Positions 15,263 through 15,272 of a DNA stretch of 15,272 bases are shown here, piece after piece. The DNA is taken from NCBI GenBank assembly GCA_026987255.1, contig JALSNA010000142.1, positions 1 to 15,272 of the forward strand, read 5' to 3'. The DNA is from Hyphomicrobiales bacterium. Its GTDB lineage: Bacteria > Pseudomonadota > Alphaproteobacteria > Rhizobiales > Aestuariivirgaceae. How positions within the stretch are numbered: position 1 is the stretch's first letter; each line of letters starts with the position of its first letter. The notes below the pieces were generated by a model. The model saw only the letters and a list, made by a program, of their open reading frames with translations. It did no database searches and was not told the origin of the DNA. Position numbers and translations under genes: made by a program.

Positions 15263-15272
15263 TTCCAATCCT

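Noticed and set aside
15198..15272. Open frame starting ATGATCCGT near the window end
   Set aside because: No ribosome-binding site, and it reads through a perfect terminator hairpin.

Overview
The window reads as a GC-rich alphaproteobacterial chromosome segment. Three neighbourhoods support this: a PetP-like MarR regulator, a PetR-like response regulator and a histidine kinase beside a branched-chain aminotransferase; the carA / yqeY / dnaG / rpoD block; and a CtrA-type TTAA-N7-TTAA box upstream of rpoD. I cannot name the genus. Most genes are core housekeeping genes, and I see no insertion sequence, prophage or CRISPR array.

Layout. Positions 1-3100 (+) hold the tail of an unidentified gene, then pgeF (peptidoglycan editing), a two-domain lipoprotein and prs (PRPP synthase). 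Positions 3101-3414 are a gene-free, AT-richer gap packed with strong inverted repeats. Positions 3415-6045 (-) are an overlapping regulatory operon: petP-like MarR, petR-like response regulator, histidine kinase. It diverges from ilvE (6187-7062, +), and the shared control region carries two operator-like palindromes. ilvE ends in a textbook terminator. yjdM/phnA and a SIMPL-domain exported protein follow on the minus strand, then a CAT-anticodon tRNA on the plus strand. rpoD, dnaG and yqeY lie on the minus strand (8507-13063), divergent from carA (13234-14412, +). carB does not follow carA within the window.

The most interesting part is the last 800 bases, which ordinary gene calling leaves almost empty. 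Two transcription units share one promoter architecture: four TGAAC/GTTCA half-sites with 10, 11 and 10 base spacing, followed 24 bases later by TATAAG. The first unit encodes a 69-residue exported peptide with a C-terminal CRIGWC motif, and then a structured 3' region ending in a strong intrinsic terminator. The second has no convincing gene and looks like a free-standing RNA of about 155 nt with its own terminator. Both RNAs present the same 21-nt C-rich loop on stems whose sequences differ but still pair. The first also carries CCUCCUCCC, the anti-Shine-Dalgarno motif known from alphaproteobacterial CcsR/cuckoo RNAs. I infer a co-regulated pair of anti-SD-type small RNAs, one of them derived from the 3' UTR of a small exported-peptide gene.
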